From Unio delphinus (Eukaryota; Mollusca; Bivalvia; Unionida; Unionidae), in assembly GCA_029339505.1 (NCBI GenBank), contig JAQISU010000036.1, positions 5,885,501-5,949,500 on the forward strand: a DNA stretch of 64,000 nucleotides, given 5' to 3'. The notes beneath the pieces are model-generated. The model saw only the letters and a program-made list of their open reading frames with translations. It was not told the DNA's origin and searched no databases. The position numbers and the translations under genes were made by a program. Shown piece by piece: positions 1 to 13,346 of the stretch (positions are counted from its first letter, which is position 1; each line of letters starts with the position of its first letter).

Positions 1-387
1 AAACAATAATGACTAATTATCATACTGAAGTAATAATGATGTCAGAGACAACAATATTTTCTGAGTCAATATTCAAAATATATATTTTTCAAACATGGCA
101 ATATATTTCAATATTTCTTAATGAGTGACAAATATCAAAAGGACTTCACTGCCTGGAAAATATATTTGCTTAAGTAAAATATATTTTAAAAAAGCAAATA
201 AAAAAGCATTACATCTGAACACAAATTTAAACTTTCATGGCCTGCAGACATGATTTTGACCTTTCAAAATTAGGTTAGTATAAATTGCCAGAGAAGAGGA
301 AGTAGATCAATATGGCCAAGGCAGCATTGCAATATAATCGTACAAAGTGTACTTATTGGCAAAGTGTACTTTTTTGGTACTCCTCCA

Positions 388-453
388 ACGGGGTCTCGAG
401 GGGCAACGCCCCTTATCAGGGGGTTCCGGGGGTAGAAGACCCCCGACTAAAAA
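388..453. repeat. GC-rich double-hairpin island
   Basis: A short, very GC-rich patch inside AT-rich DNA. It has two perfect short stems: GGGGC(400-404)/GCCCC(408-412) with a 3 nt loop, and GGGGG(428-432)/CCCCC(440-444) with a 7 nt loop. It resembles dispersed hairpin repeats; no coding is assigned. The flanks (1-387 and 454-736) show no recognisable feature. Confidence 0.5.
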
Positions 454-736
454 TGCATTTTACACGCATACAAATCTGCCCCTCGTGCAGCTTGTGAACA
501 TAATATGTAATAAAATAATCATTTGAAAAACTAAAGCACTTACAAAATATCGGAATAGTTTTTCAATATTTATTGTCACATGAATTTGTTCTCCAATACT
601 ATTATTACTTAAGTTATTTCATGTGCATGTCAGTGTTCACATCATAATTAAGTCAATAAATAGTTATCTTTAGCTGCCAACATATACTTTTCTCTTTTCA
701 TAACAAATATGTAAAATAAACACCCAAATACATCAT

Positions 737-1166
737 CTATATATACAAATCATCTCTTATATTCACCACCTTTTGATATGCCAGTTGAGCTCTTTTTGCG
801 GGTTTAAGAAAAATTTCTTTAGTCTTACTTTTCATCACCAATGATTCTGCAGACTCAATGTGCATTCGTTTCTGTTCCTTCTCAACGAGAGATTTTCTCA
901 TTTCCAGCTCTAGCTTGTATTGGCGACATGCAGTGCACATATTCTGACAGAGGGCTTCATTTTTTTCCGTATGCAACTTCAACCACGACTTCTGTAATGT
1001 ATATACTGCAGTAGGCACAAAATGCCAGTCCTCGAGCGTTCAGTTTTCTTATAAACTGACCAACTAAATTTTCGTTGACGATTTGCTCCAGCTATTTCCT
1101 TCCGTTTTTTAAAACCTTTATTTAAGATTTCGTATCATCGTCTCTCTCAACAACTAAGGACGCCAT
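737..1166 (-). pseudogene. frame-broken coding-like remnant, Cys-rich then charged helical
   Basis: An ATG in good context (1166-1164, AAAATGG) opens 14 codons and ends in a stop. Coding-like text then continues in changing frames. One frame contains the C-x2-C piece 'AFCAYCSIY'. Another, to the stop at 737, is a 93-codon charged stretch with 'QNMCTACRQYKLELEMRKS' and many Lys/Glu residues. Two C-x2-C pairs followed by a basic helical tail suggest a zinc-binding DNA-associated protein, perhaps transposon derived. I do not recognise a family and no single frame spans the region. It could be chance or part of an unseen spliced gene. Confidence 0.3.
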
Positions 1167-2578
1167 TTTTGTTTGTGAGCACGCTTCATCTTTCTATTAC
1201 CAACAGTTTTCTTTACACGAAGATTCATTGGATGAATTTAATTTTTTGACCAATCAGAATACACTTTACGAGAGTCGCGGACTAACTAATATATGGAGCG
1301 AGAAGGTTACAAGGGTTGTTGCGGAATAGGACTGAAAAGAACTGTTAAAAACCGGAAGAAAAAAAATGATCGGACATTATTTTTAAAACAACGGACTATA
1401 TAAAAAAAATTTAAGTCAGGAGAAAAGCGAAATTCCGTTTTAAAGCGGAGAAAAATCATGTCTGGGCCTGGATGCAAATTAATCAAATGACCAAACTGAA
1501 ATCTAAGAATACATCATAAACACAACTGGAGAATCTACCCATTTTGTTGGCCTATACGCCATTATGTAGCTTACGTCAACTTAGCTAGTTTCTGTCCTTC
1601 ATTCATAAACAAGTAGATGCCAAGTATAAGACGAGGCTAAAGCAATACCTAAACTTTGTTTTTTGTCAGTTTGACACACGCATCATGAATTTTATCCAAG
1701 ATTTAACTCCACAAATTTACAGGTCAGCACAATTCAATGTAGCTAAAAGTACTTAATTTGCTTGACAACAAACATCTAAACCAATAGTGATACTATTAGC
1801 CACAAATGATCTGACAATTTACTGAGTTACAGATAGGAAAAAATTTGTGAAGCTGCGTGAAATGTACTATAGAAACTTCTGTTTTCAGGAATTTTACACT
1901 GTATGCATAGCTGCCAACCCTCCAGGCTCGCAAATCGTGAAAATGGTGATAATTGGTACCATATTCACAATATCCTATGGGTAGCTTCCAATTTCATCTG
2001 GTCTGCCGAACATTAAGCTCACACAGGTTTCAACTAGAATGACCTGACCCAAGCATTTGTATATTTGATTAGGATGTAATGAACACTGCAAAGCAATTTT
2101 GTTTTGAGACAATGGATACCACAATTTAGACAAGAAGGAATTGTTGACACAGTGATATCCAGTGGTGCCTTTATACAGGAGTATGATCACTATTGTCATC
2201 TAACTTTTAATACAGATTAAAATTTGCTGGAAACCTCTCATATCAGAACATATTATATCACAAGGTACAATAGAAATGGATTGAATACCAGTCTTTGTCA
2301 TGAATATTAATTTTTTAACTTATCTATTATATGTAATCAAATTACTAGTACATGCTGCTTTTGTACAATTACATAAGATGCACCAGAATTTAATACTTAA
2401 ACACATGTATATATTTTGAAATCCTTCTAATATTGGCTTCTAACTTTTTGAATGAAAAATGAATTGAATGGCAAATTCCATATACAACTTGATAAAGTGT
2501 GTAAGACAAAGACCAGACTTTATCATCCAACATTATGGACTTGTAGGCCAGCAAATATGTATTATCTCTATGAAATTC
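1167..2578. other. no gene seen
   Basis: AT-rich DNA downstream of the last exon of the SET-domain gene. No coding, repeat or RNA signal that I can support. Confidence 0.4.
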
Positions 2579-5500
2579 TTAGTTCTTTAACATTGAAGGT
2601 TTACATTTAGAATTTTTTATAAAAAAATTGATTTGGATCCATGGATGCCTTGCTAGAATAGGCTCCTTTCTCTTGGCCTCCTCACATGCTGCTTTTCCTG
2701 GCAGTGAAGCCGTTCTAATGAACTGTCCCAGTTGTCTTTCGACAGCTGCCTTCTCCTCCAGGGACCACGGTACCCTTGCCGTTTTCTTCTGCTCTGCTTT
2801 GAGAATTGATTTGCAGCTTTTATCTACAAAAAATATTCCCTCTTAATTTTGGATGTTATATTCACCAGACATTGATACTATTTTAACTAGGAATTATTCA
2901 AATGTTTACCATATAAGCAATGTAAAGAAACCTATACTGCCAATAGGAAACATTAAATTTAGAATCTCGATTTCACACTAACACATATATTAGTGTAACA
3001 TAATATTTAGTTTGCTTTAACAGCAACAGCTACAAGAGAATATCATCTACAAACCCAGTAAACATAATGTATTTAACCTCAGCATTACGGCCATTTAGTA
3101 TCTGGTCTCTAGCCAGTGAAAGAAAGAAACAAGTTTAATTGTTAACATTCTCTAGGTACACATTAAATCACAAAATGATTACGTCGCCATCAACAAAATA
3201 TTAATTACATATACTGAAACAATATGTTTGACATAAAATAAAGTTAATGTTTTGGGATCACTGATTTTATTAAACAATCTTTATAGTACAGATGTTAGCA
3301 TTAACAATAATTTATTTAATTTTTATGTGAAAATCTTGTGGTTTTGTAAACATATATTTATATCGGTGCAAATACACTACGTCACTAATTATGTTTCATG
3401 TTGGGAAATGTATTACATATCTTGTTTATTGTTGAAAATGTTTGCTAGGTATTTTCTAAGATATCTATGAGATACGTACATGCTTTGTTTATTATCGTTA
3501 ATTTAAGGAGTCTACAGGTTATTCATCATATATATCAAACAGCATGTCAATCAAATTCTCTAAACTAAGCTGAAAACAAGACGAGAATGATGCTGCACAG
3601 GTGAGACATGAATTCGATATATGTTTCTCTTTTGTGCAAACATCAGCATACAATGGATCACAAGCAAATAAATATGTACATAAAACGTTAAAATCTTTTG
3701 AATACATGAGCTATAAAGAAATCATGGCAACATTTTAATGTCAGATTAGGCAATTTTACTGTTCAAGTTTACAGACATTTTATAGTCAATTAGATTAATA
3801 TCATTAAAGATGGGCCATCAGTGAAACCAGCAACAACAAAAAAGAATTTAAAGCCAAATGCATGGGTAGGTATTCTGGATAATATTACAGTGACACTCCT
3901 GTTCATCTGACAGCCATATTGGAGGTCAGAATTGTGAAATTAACATATAAATACTACATTCTGCTTCTAACATACTTGCAGCAGCAAAAAAAAATTTAAA
4001 ATAATTAGCAATCCATTTCAGTTCATATTTCCAAATGTTTTGTAACAATCGACACAAACTGGGCAACTGACCAAACTTTTGTGTGCCTAGCTTTAAAATT
4101 ACATACCTATGTGTTGACTATATCAAAACATAAGTGTTGGAATAAACAGCAGACATTACAAGTTGGAAATTACAAGTCAATTACATTTGCACAGCAGTTG
4201 AAAACAAGGACTACACAAACAACTGACACTGACAGGTCACAGCATTCATGAGTAGTTTATGTGATGTTTCATTGGTTTTCGTGCTTAAATATACCTGATT
4301 TCGTGTCCTTAACATGTTCAAACTAACAATAATGGAACATGGGATGAAGAAGAAGAAATGTAAATTGTGCAGACCCCCACCCCACCCCCAAGTATTTTTT
4401 GCAAGTAAATAAAAGTGTAGCAAGATAAAATAAATCAATTATTTTTACAAAAATTCCTAATGAAAGTGTCAATGGTCCAGCCCTTTTAAGTTAATTACTA
4501 CTTGTCCTTACTACGGCAAATTACCCTCAATGCATTCATTAATTACACTCAGTTTGATACTACTGACACCACATTCTAACATAACTAAACTGAATGCAGA
4601 AAATTAAGATGCCAAAGATATCTCAAAGCAGCTTTCGATTTTCTTTCCTTCATGAATTAAATGCAAAATATATTAATCTGAGTTGAATTTTGTATTTTTG
4701 TTGTATTGGAGATCTATGAAAATGAATTATATCAGATTACAACAAACAAAACACAACTAAAGAATCTTAAAAAGTGAATTGCATTACATAATACATATTG
4801 GTAAAGTTTAAGCAATGTTATAAATGAAACTCAGATTACAATCAAAATGTTCACTCTGTAAGAATGTCATTTCAATACAACAAAACTGTAAAAATTACCT
4901 TTCTCCATGGCAGTGCTGTGACATCGTAACTATATATAATTTCTTCCCCTGGGGAAATATCTCTCACTGCAAACATGCAAAGATGCGGACACCAATCCAA
5001 AGGTACAATGCCGATCCTTGCATTTGCCATGGCTCCAACTCCCTTCTTTACCATTCTTCCAATGGAGAATTTTTCATTTGTTGCATCAACACTGTAGAAA
5101 TAGGATAAAGATGTAAAAATATCCTTTAGTAACGTATGTAGTCAATGCACAGAAAAAATGAATAGTATAAACAGGTCAAACACAAGAAAATTATTAAGAA
5201 AAGTGTCTAGAATTGGAATTACATTAGAAAGTTTCAAAATGCAAAAGTAATGTCATGGATAAACAGCAAATTAGCCTTTAATGATAATAATTACTACTGC
5301 TTATAAAAGATCACTGATAGTTTGCTTTGATATTTTCTAAGAAACTCAAAAGCACATCAGATCAATTAGGTTGTATTAACTACCCAGTGCCTAATGCTAA
5401 ATCGGTTTTGGTTCAGCTGTACAGTTTTTCAACTAGCTTGCAGGCGAAAGAAAATGACAGTGTACTTCAAAGAAGTATACCGCAATGTATTATTTACTCG

Positions 5501-8500
5501 AGGTGTGACAGTTCAATGATAAACAGAAATACCAAAAAACTTGGATCCTTAATATAAATCAATGTACACCTCTCTCGTACTAACTCGCGCACATCAGGGT
5601 TTAAAAATCACTGATGACACTACAAGTGAGAAGAGAGTCATCGAGGGACCTATAAAAAAATCAATAAAGGGATCAACGTAAATAACAAAAGAGAGATTGG
5701 TTGGTTGGCAGATTATGGTGTTGAATACACACCTAATAATCATGTTGAGATTAACTGTGAACAAATATCTCTTCATAAATGTGTAGTTTGTTTATGTTTT
5801 CCTCATAGAGTAACTTTAATTTCAGGATAAATTACAATATATTGAGATTGCCAAAAACATTATTCCACATGGTTTCTATTCGCTTAACGTGTACCACTTT
5901 ATACATTGTGTACGTCACTAATTTCTGTGTTGAACTGGATACTTTGTAGAGAAAAAACGAAAATAAACAAAGGGTTAATCATTACATAAATGGATTTAAT
6001 GGGTCTGTACATTTAAAAAAGCGTAAATTAGAACACGATTTAACATGCAGTTTGTGATACACTTGACAAATTACAATTCACTTTTGTTTGAAATAATCAT
6101 TTTTTTTTTTTTGGTGATTTACTCTTTGATTTCTTTGCGCCAAACAAAATCCCTCAGATTTCTAAAAGGCATGATCTTTATGTAGTCAACATTTTTGGGT
6201 ATCTTTAATTTTATTGCAAAATGACACTTTTGATCAAAGCAAAGCCGGCAGGTAATTAGGTACCCTGAGTTGTAAGAGTAATCTAGAGTTATCGAGGGAG
6301 TGGTGTACTTGTCATTTTGATTACATCAATGCACTATAAAGTACACATACCAGAACGTCTTCTCCTTGTATATAAAAAACAACAGGAAACTCGCAGCTGA
6401 TTTTTCACGATATAGCTTTTCTCTCTGGTAACCTTCTTTGTATGAAAGAAGTTGTCCTTGATATTGTAAAATGTATTCATTTTTCTTTACACTCTTTGCA
6501 GCAAACACACCATGTCCAATGTAAAGAATGTATCGCATGTCTCAGTTAATCATGGCCACTGACAAAGTAAAATCTGTCACATGAAATGCTTAATAATTAT
6601 TTTAAATAGCTGTAAAATCCATTAATGCAGTGAATAACATTAAACATAATGCAGAGATAGAACAAAAAACAAGTCATTCGGTAGTATAATTGGTGTCCAG
6701 CACACTATAAAAAATGTGGATGTGCCCAAGACTTATTAATGTGACTTATCATCTGAAATAAATGATGTGAATTGAAGGCCAGGTATATAGTGATGTTCCA
6801 TGTTCACCCATTCACTTTCCTGAGACTTGTGTAGATTATTACTGAGGCTGAAGACAGTTGTATGTAATGCACTAAAGAAACTCATTTGCATTTTTTTATT
6901 ATTTTCTACATTATCTCAACTAAATGTCAAAGTCAATTTCTACTATAAACTTCACATTCATTTGTTTTCAATTTACATGGCAACCAAAGTACTGGGCTTA
7001 TCAATGTAAACTTTGAAATGGCAACTAAAATCTTCAAATAGGTTGTCCTATGGAAAAAAATATTTCAGAGGTACTTAGAATGCACAACATTTTTTCATCT
7101 TCTGATCTCCGAATTACGCAGGCTATTGGCAAACGTTTATGCATAGCAGAACAAAAATAGGATATAAATTTTTGAGGTTGTGTTGAGTTTCCAGTCATTT
7201 TTGTATATTAGTCCCAGATAAACTCATTACTGGATCTTTCAATTATAACATAGATACACATTATTGTACAAGTACAGGGGAACTAGATGAAAGAAAAAGA
7301 TATACTAATTACTAAATATAGTATTACATGCATTTTCGAAATGTGACATACAAAGATGGTACTCAATAAATAAAAACTTAATAATCAGTTTAGAGATGGC
7401 CTGTTTACTTTTGAAATATCATTTTCCATTAACTAAGATATGATATCTCCATACACATTCTTGTGATCAACACGAATAGTAAATGAATTCAGAACCATTT
7501 TGTAGGTGGGTTGTAAGCACAAATAAAACAATTCAAATAAAAGTCTAAAAAGAAGTAAACTTATAAACAAGACAAAGAGTTTGGAAACATTAATGTTGCA
7601 AAGAAGTCTAAGATGTTCCAAATTACAGCCCAATGTACTAGACTAATTGTTTTATATAATAAAAATAACTTCATTGATATTAATCCTAATATTTAATCCA
7701 TATTTACTGAAAAATATGAACTATGTATAATGCAGTTCACAAAATCAATCACAAAATACAATCATCAAGAAAGTTAACAAATAACGCAAATTAACAAATA
7801 ACAAACCTCAAAAAGATGTTTGAGTTGTAATATCATAAAAATGTTTTAAACAACTGTACCTACTAAACATAACAAAACCATTTATTTAATGTAAAATTAT
7901 ATTAATTACATACCTATATTGTCATCTATATATTTCACCACAAATCCAGCTGGGTCTATGCCGACCTTGCATGATTCCAATGCTTTATCTTTTTCACTAT
8001 GCGGAACTTTTTTGTGTACCCTTAAAACAAAATATAGGAATTCATGAAATGATTATTGCAAAGATTTTCACCTAGGTTCACCAGAAATTTGTATACAAGA
8101 AGAGCAAATATATCGTCAGCAATATTATATTGTCAGGTGGTTTGTTTTATCTACTTTTTTGGGATCTAATAGGTAACACCATGAAGTATTAATAGCTTTT
8201 TAAAGTATATATAATGTCACTGCCAGCTTGGGAATAACTTGGATTTTTTCCAGGTAAGTCTAGCTCAAATTATCACGGTGCAGTCAATAATACAGAAGTT
8301 TTACTGATTGAAATTTGAGTGATTGATGGATGAGTACCATCCAAGGAAAGACCAAAACACATACCGGTAAAAGAACAATGTCTCACCTATTCTGTTTAGA
8401 GAAGGTTTATAGACTTATTTTATTTGCAATTTGTGTTCTTTTAGTTTTTATTCTAAGAAAATCTGAACCACCTTACACAGTCTAAGGTGTAGACTACTGA

Positions 8501-10560
8501 ATAACAGTTGAATGCCATTAATTTTTTTCTGAAAAGCCCATTCTGAATTTTCAAATCCCATAATGACTTACATCACGAGGATGAACATGCATACTTATTC
8601 AATAGAAACTATGTGTACCGCAAAGGACTGGCCATTCAATGAAGCAAGATTGTTTCTTCTGAAACGCATATTTTTTCCTTGTTATTAAATTCATCACAAG
8701 ATTTATTTAAAATAAGAAAATAATGACATGTTTAATTTTTATAATACAAATCTCAAGTTTAAATCACACTTCAATAATACTATGATTGGATATCAAAAGA
8801 AAAAGTACAAGATATTACAGAGACCTCATCAGGGCATCTACCAACATTCCCCTCACCCAAAAATCCCCAAAGTAAATGTAAAGTTATTTGTCACTTGAAC
8901 TTTGGCTAGCTATATTCTTGCTCATGTTTATTGGGTAAAGGCACTTTAGGTAAAGAGTCACATAAGTTGAGACCCTTTTGTATTTTTGAAAAACCCCTCC
9001 CCAACACTTCATCTGATCCTGCTGTGCTCGTGCATGGGGTAACTATCAAAACTTGTGCAGTATTGTTTTGCATCAAATTTGAATGCGGTTTGTTGTAAAC
9101 TGTTTGGTGTCTATTGTTTTGTAATCATTATTTTCACTACTGATTTTCACATGATAATTAAAGTACATGTATATTGAATAAACTGCAGGTAATACTGTAC
9201 ATTCTTATAACATAGTATTGAAAGACTTTAAAAAACACATATAGCTTCATTAGACCAAATGTACACAAAAAAATTCAAAATTTGTCATATTTACTATAAG
9301 TTATATAAATTATAATAAATTGTACTTTCTTTTCTGCATGTGATGCAACATGAAACTAAAAAGAAGCTGGAAACCGCATTTCGATGACAGTTCAATCAGT
9401 ACCATAATCTAATATTAACAGCGTGTATTGCAATTTACATAAGACTTTATTGCTTCAGTTATTAATTTAAAAAAAAAACATTACTATTTATTTAATAGAT
9501 TTCTAAAGTGGATTATTATGTTGTGGTTATTAATTATTACATTTTTCTTATTATGATAAGTTTCGTGATGTGTGAGATTTGTGCAACTCAGTATGCAAAA
9601 CAGCTATATACATGTAGTTTGATTGTAATATTCATGTATTATGCGTGATAATGGTCTAAATGTAAAGATTCTGCAGATCTTTGCGTATGTACTATATGGA
9701 TGATTCCTAATGTGAGATCTATGAATAATTCACATTCATCAAAACAATACACTTTCTCTGTGCAAAACAAAACATTTTGACAGTTGTAATTGTTTGGACA
9801 CCAATTATGTACGTTGAAACAATATGGCAGTGTTCATATACAAGTACGTAATCAAAAATATTTATTTTCAATATCTTCTTCTTTATATGACATGTGATTA
9901 CGTTTCAGTACGAACAGTAATTTTAAAAATACATAAATTATCCATGTGAAAGTTAATCAAAATATCAGATAACGGTAAATAAGAATAGTTCATGACAAGA
10001 TACGTGAACTTTATATAAAAGTGGAAACGATGATAGATACAACGTTACGAGTGACGAGAACACTTATTAATAAAATCATTACTAATATGCTTTTGTTTGC
10101 TATAGATTAAGCATTAAAACTATGCAACAACGGTATTAGGCACTATTAATAGTAAATGTTATTTTCTTTAAAAAAATGTCACAAATTTAACGAATTTCAA
10201 TAATGGTATACTACTGTACACGTTATTGCGTTCCGGTGTTTGTATACACCGTTGCTAAATGTGTTCATCAGCTTTTCGTAAATGAAAAAAGTACAGTAGT
10301 AAATAGATGTTTTAAAGAAATTATCTAAGTATTATCTACAATTTGATCTGGCATATCTATTAAATGTTCTTCATTAGAACTAGGAAATGTGTATGATCAT
10401 CAAGAGAACTGATAAGCTCATTGATGGAAATGGGATAAAAACAAGTTGTTACAAATAATAACGAATATAAAATCTAGAAGCTGTTTTAGAAAAATACAGT
10501 TAATAACTTAAAAAAGAATTGGTTTGCTACTTACCAGTTTGATCCAGCATGTCTTGCCAT
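2579..10560 (-). CDS. KMT5A-like SET-domain protein, six exons, altered NH motif
   Basis: Exons in transcription order: 10560-10535, 8020-7914, 6540-6351, 5091-4899, 4322-4295 (28 nt) and 2823-2579. Every junction has an AG acceptor and GT donor, and the phases chain without a break to 789 nt, or 262 residues. Residues about 45-175 form a SET domain like KMT5A (histone H4K20 monomethyltransferase). Visible pieces are 'GHGVFAAKSVKKNEY', 'YQREKLYREKSA', 'KTFCVDATNEK' and 'DISPGEEIIYSYD'. Where KMT5A has 'GRLINHS', this gene has 'GRMVKKG', so the Asn-His that contacts S-adenosylmethionine is lost. Catalysis is therefore doubtful although the motif Tyr remains. The last exon encodes a helical domain beginning 'ARVPWSLEEKAAVERQ' with 'PGKAACEEAKRKEP', often found C-terminal in expanded KMT5A-like families (recalled, not searched). 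The start ATG precedes 'ARHAGSN'. The exon 3 acceptor has a weak pyrimidine tract, and the 28 nt exon is supported only by phase and splice sites. Confidence 0.75.
8021..10534. other. intron 1 of the SET gene, no further feature
   Basis: A 2.5 kb AT-rich intron with no repeat or nested reading frame that I recognise. The other introns (5092-6350, 6541-7913, 2824-4294, 4323-4898) are likewise featureless apart from homopolymer runs. One alternative terminal exon is listed among rejected items. Confidence 0.4.
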
Positions 10561-11098
10561 CTTCCAAGAATTTAATGTATTAGGCTAACTCTTGCAGGAA
10601 TGGAATCAGTGTACGCGGTTAAACAAAAACGCGCCAAAATACCGCACAAACGGACGCCCCGGGCTTAAAATATTGCACTTTATTCTGGCATCGCCAGTTT
10701 GCCACTATTACCAAATTATTTTTTTAAAACCAGTAATAATTTTTAAAAGTCGCATTTATCTGAATATTAAATTGACAGTGACACTGCAAAGCAGCAATAT
10801 TCTGATTGGATGAAAGTCTGAAATCACACGCATTCTGATTGGCTAATAGTTTGCACACTAGTCAAGCGCTAAAGGAAGGCTGCAAATTGTGTAACTGTTA
10901 CACACGGAGTGTGACTATATGTCAAACATTACCGACTTTGTGAGGACTTTTACAAAAACACATGGTTGGTATCAAATGGTCATTCTCAACCATTTTCCGA
11001 CAAAACATTTCGAGGACTGGTGTGTAAGTCCTCGAAATGTAGTACAGTCCTCGAGATGATGGTGTGCAACCCAACTCAAGTCCTCGCAAGTATAGCAA

Positions 11099-11100
<2 letters not shown>
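10561..11100. promoter_or_regulatory. region upstream of the SET gene start
   Basis: This lies 5' of the minus-strand start codon and should hold its 5' UTR and promoter. I see no TATA box or initiator I would defend. The microsatellite at 11.1 kb limits it on the far side. Confidence 0.25.
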
Positions 11101-11143
<43 letters not shown>

Positions 11144-11306
11144 ACACACACACACACATACATACATACATACATACATACATACATACATACATACATA
11201 CATACATACATACATACATACATACATACATACATACATACATACATACATACATACATACATACATGCATGCATGCATGCATGCATGCATGCAAACATA
11301 CATACA
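11101..11306. repeat. compound microsatellite (CA)n-(CATA)n-(CATG)n
   Basis: About 58 bp of CA dinucleotide (with one TA interruption), then about 110 bp of perfect CATA, then about 25 bp of TGCA/CATG, then a short return to CATA. The long His-Thr or Met-Tyr-Val-Cys reading frames here are products of the repeat, not genes. Confidence 0.95.
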
Positions 11307-12000
11307 TACAAACCTTACTTACCAGGTGTATCATGTCACAGAATTAGGAAACAAAATAACTTGATTATGCTTTAGAAATATTTGTCTATTTTTCGTTGCA
11401 CATGCGTACAACGTTATCTAGGTAGAATAAGTGCTTTGCCAGGTAAGCGACGGAACTAGCATGTATCTTGCCGTAATTTACTTGCGATAAGGGTCATTAT
11501 AATCATAATAGGCACGGACATTTTACCCTGAATATTACTCACTATCCTATGGATTTAAGTAAGATCAATTCATAACCTAGACACTGATCGTTTTGGATCT
11601 TGTCGGGGAGTGCACGTTCTCCATTGCGTTCATAAGCCACATCTGACGCGTAGAGCTGTGTATATGTATGTACGTAAGTATGTACATGTGGAGATGCCAT
11701 GACTATAGAGAAAGCTGCATCAAGGGAGTTGTATGCTGTCTGTACGTGTGTGTACGTATAACTGTACATTTGGTGGATCCGTGAAGGGTGCGAACGGCCG
11801 ATGCAAGTGTGGGCCAACCCAAGGAATCGGAGAAACTATGCGGTTTGTCAGTTTATGAATCGTACGACTGTACAACGTTCAAGAAGCATCTGAGTATTCC
11901 AACTGTTTCAATTGGGAGCATTTTCATTTACATGATATTATTTTGAATTTTAGTTGTATTCCAGAATATTTATGTGAATCTCACTTTACAGTGCAGAACA

Positions 12001-12190
12001 TTATTTGAAACATATTTCAGTACCATGAGATTGTTTGAATCTTAATCGTAGTCCAAACGTGAGATTATATTAATATTGTACTGTGAATAACATTATTTGA
12101 AGCATATTTCATTACCTTGAGATAGTTTCAATCTTAATCGTAGTCCATAGTGAGATTATATTAATATTGTACTGTGAATAATATTATTTG
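12001..12190. repeat. tandem duplication, about 91-92 bp unit
   Basis: The phrase starting TTATTTGAAA occurs at 12001, 12093 and 12184, and each copy is followed by matching sequence (GAATCTTAATCGTAGTCC, then GAGATTATATTAATATTG). There are two full units and the start of a third. The flanks 11307-12000 and 12191-12826 hold nothing else I can support. Confidence 0.85.
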
Positions 12191-12824
12191 AAACTTATAT
12201 GAAATCAATGTGGTGTCTTGAATCTGTATTTTAGATTGATATTACTCGGTTTCTATTCTGCGACATTTCAGTAAGCAAGAATAATTAAATCTTGCACTCT
12301 AAACACCAAACTGAGAGCAACAAAATCCGTTAACAAAATGGCTACTGAAAATAAATGTTATTTTTGAAATTTTAAACATCAAACGGCCTTTCACGCTATT
12401 AAAATAAAATAAACCCGTCTTATCTCTGGAACAATTTCCGTACTAGAAAACAAAATGAATGCAAACATATACCGATGTAGTTTGATTAAGATCAATACTA
12501 ATCTGCACAAAATAACAATGAGAAATATAACACCCAAAGAGCCGACACCATCAAATATCTTAAATATCAGCAAATGTTTGTGTTCAACTAGTACGTGATC
12601 ACATCTAGTATTTTATTCACAGAGGCAGATATTTTAGGTGCTGAGGTGAACATTTATCCTAAAATACCAAATATTAATTTCTACACAAGTTTGGGTCTGA
12701 AAAAAAATAAAATATTTTGAAATGTTCCAAGGTAAATAAGTCAGATGTCAGTATATCGATACTGTTCCATTAACGTAAAGGATTCCTTTGTATCAATACG
12801 AAAAATGTAAACAATGTCACGACT

Positions 12825-13228
<404 letters not shown>

Positions 13229-13244
13229 TATTATACTACCGGAC

Positions 13245-13256
13245 CGTGATGAAAAC

Positions 13257-13325
<69 letters not shown>

Positions 13326-13346
13326 TGGGATCCGGTTTTCATCACG
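13245..13346. repeat. 17 bp perfect inverted repeat around a (TA)n core
   Basis: Left arm CGTGATGAAAACCGGAT (13245-13261) and its exact reverse complement at 13330-13346 enclose about 65 bp of TA repeat. The whole can fold into one long cruciform. It may be the terminal inverted repeats of a tiny element whose interior became TA-rich, or a stand-alone palindrome. Confidence 0.85.

Noticed and set aside
3519..3714. Alternative last exon of the SET gene (good acceptor at about 3714, then open to TAA at 3519)
   Set aside because: Its phase would allow joining to exon 4, but the sequence is not like the family's C-terminus, and the 28-nt plus final exon route gives a recognised domain. Kept only as a possible isoform.
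10922..11375. Long His-Thr and Cys-Met-Tyr-Val reading frames on both strands
   Set aside because: They are translations of CA and CATA microsatellites in several frames.
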